DNA of 35,568 bases, from contig NZ_ACQT01000021.1 in assembly GCF_000175235.1 (NCBI RefSeq), forward strand, positions 1 to 35,568, given 5' to 3'. Both the position numbers and the translations under genes were made by a program. The notes under the pieces are model-generated. The model was given only the letters and a program-made list of their open reading frames with translations. It searched no databases and was not told the origin of the DNA. Source of the stretch: Acidovorax delafieldii 2AN. GTDB taxonomy: Bacteria; Pseudomonadota; Gammaproteobacteria; Burkholderiales; Burkholderiaceae_C. Shown one piece after another: positions 34,803 through 35,568 of this stretch. Numbering within the stretch: position 1 is the first letter of the stretch; each line of letters opens with the position of its first letter.

Positions 34803-35568
34803 GTGAAGCCATCTGCCCCCACCGACCACCGCCTGCCTGCGGTTCCATCCGCTCCCGCCGCCACGCCCATCGCCTTTGTGCGGGCCATTGCCCTGGCGTA
34901 CGAGCGGCGCGGCCTGAGCCCCGAACGGGCCCTGGCCCAGGCACAGATTGCGCCGCAGCTGCTGCACGACGACAGCGCCCGCATTACCGCCTGGCAGATG
35001 GAGCAGATCTCCGACGCCGCCATGCAGGAGCTGGACGACGAAGCCCTGGGCTGGTTCAGCCGCCGCCTGCCCTGGGGCAGCTACGGCATGCTGGCGCGCG
35101 CCAGCATCAGCTCGCCCACGCTGCAGGTGGCCCTGGCCCGCTGGTGCCGCCACCATGGGCTGCTGACGGACGACATTGCCCTGCACCTCACCACCGCTGG
35201 CGACACCGCCACCCTGGCGATCACCGAGGCCCACGACCTGGGCGTGCTGCGCGAGTTTTGCCTGGTATCTGTGCTGCGCAATGCGCACGGGCTGGCGTGC
35301 TGGATGGTGGACTCGCGCATCCCCCTCATCGCTGCCGAATTTGCGTTCGACGCCCCGCCGCACGCCGATGCGTATGCAGTGCTGTTCCGCGCCCCAGTCA
35401 CCTTCCACGCGCCGCGCACGGCCATCCACTTCGACGCCCGCTACCTGCACCTGCCCCTGCGCCGCGACGAACAGGCCCTGCGCCAGATGCTGCAGCACGC
35501 CCTGCCGCTCACGGTGCTGCACTACCGCCGCGACCGCCTGCTGGTGCAGCGCGTGCGCCAGCTGCTGG
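34803..35568 (+). CDS. AraC-family regulator with Arabinose_bd-type N-domain (3' end cut by window)
   Basis: The frame stays open to the window edge, giving 255 residues without a stop. The sequence shows an N-terminal domain like that of OruR/Arabinose_bd AraC regulators: IAFVRAIALAYERRGLSPERALAQA near the start, the SYGMLARASISSPTLQVALARW stretch, and IHFDARYLHLPLRRDEQALRQM before the linker. The AraC DNA-binding domain would follow beyond the window. The GTG at 34803 is preferred because an in-frame ATG at 34764 would place the palindromes inside the coding sequence and has no ribosome-binding site; neither start is certain. It diverges from the acyl-CoA synthetase gene and probably controls the liu set. 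In Pseudomonas the liu genes are controlled by a MerR-type LiuR, so this would be a different regulator. Confidence 0.75.
   Translation, partial: MKPSAPTDHRLPAVPSAPAATPIAFVRAIALAYERRGLSPERALAQAQIAPQLLHDDSARITAWQMEQISDAAMQELDDEALGWFSRRLPWGSYGMLARASISSPTLQVALARWCRHHGLLTDDIALHLTTAGDTATLAITEAHDLGVLREFCLVSVLRNAHGLACWMVDSRIPLIAAEFAFDAPPHADAYAVLFRAPVTFHAPRTAIHFDARYLHLPLRRDEQALRQMLQHALPLTVLHYRRDRLLVQRVRQLL

Overview
The window is GC-rich DNA with no phage, transposase, CRISPR or RNA gene that I can see. It looks like chromosome from a betaproteobacterium of the Comamonadaceae (Acidovorax-like). The reasons are the Omp32-type porin, the Bug-type binding protein, the double-length UvrA, the divided leucine-catabolism genes and a short dispersed repeat that I associate with this family. 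The genus is inference.

Layout. 1-2571: 3' end of a LuxR-type regulator, an exported two-Calx-beta protein with an IPTL-CTERM tail, and a small exported protein. 2606-8563 (minus): a UvrA of about 1985 residues made of two complete UvrA units. 8762-9874: an orphan LivJ-type binding protein, then about 725 bp without a recognisable gene. 10681-13835 (minus): porin, a 55-residue membrane protein, and an MHS-type MFS transporter with an extra soluble insertion. 14203-16244 (plus): DUF485 protein and ActP acetate symporter. These face 19073-16600 (minus), which encodes a CNB/CBS/DUF294 sensor protein and a DEDDh exonuclease. 19294-19944: DsbA-like HCCA-isomerase-family protein. 21895-20194 (minus): HMG-CoA lyase, YbaK-type deacylase and a DUF1289 protein joined by overlapping start and stop codons. 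22099-26073: a LysR regulator divergent from a 3-hydroxyacyl-CoA dehydrogenase-family protein, a BKACE enzyme and a Bug binding protein. 27018-26098: GhrA-like reductase. 34678-27083 (minus): acyl-CoA synthetase, MCC beta subunit, DinB protein, methylglutaconyl-CoA hydratase, DUF4126 membrane protein and MCC alpha subunit. An AraC-type regulator diverges from this set and runs off the right edge.

How the genes fit together. The right half is mostly a leucine/isovalerate (liu) pathway. MCC carboxylates 3-methylcrotonyl-CoA, the hydratase makes HMG-CoA, and the lyase releases acetoacetate and acetyl-CoA. No isovaleryl-CoA dehydrogenase lies in the window. The LysR-controlled dehydrogenase/BKACE/Bug set sits between the lyase and the MCC genes. 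If it follows BKACE chemistry it would also end in acetoacetate, from an unknown imported beta-hydroxy acid. The actP region is an acetate-uptake module facing its probable sensor/nuclease partner.

The most unusual non-genic signal is a diverged repeat of about 60-70 bp present in at least five copies. Four of these lie inside or across coding sequence, where they are translated as linkers or terminal extensions (LuxR tail, UvrA linker, DUF1289 N-terminus, MCC-beta linker).
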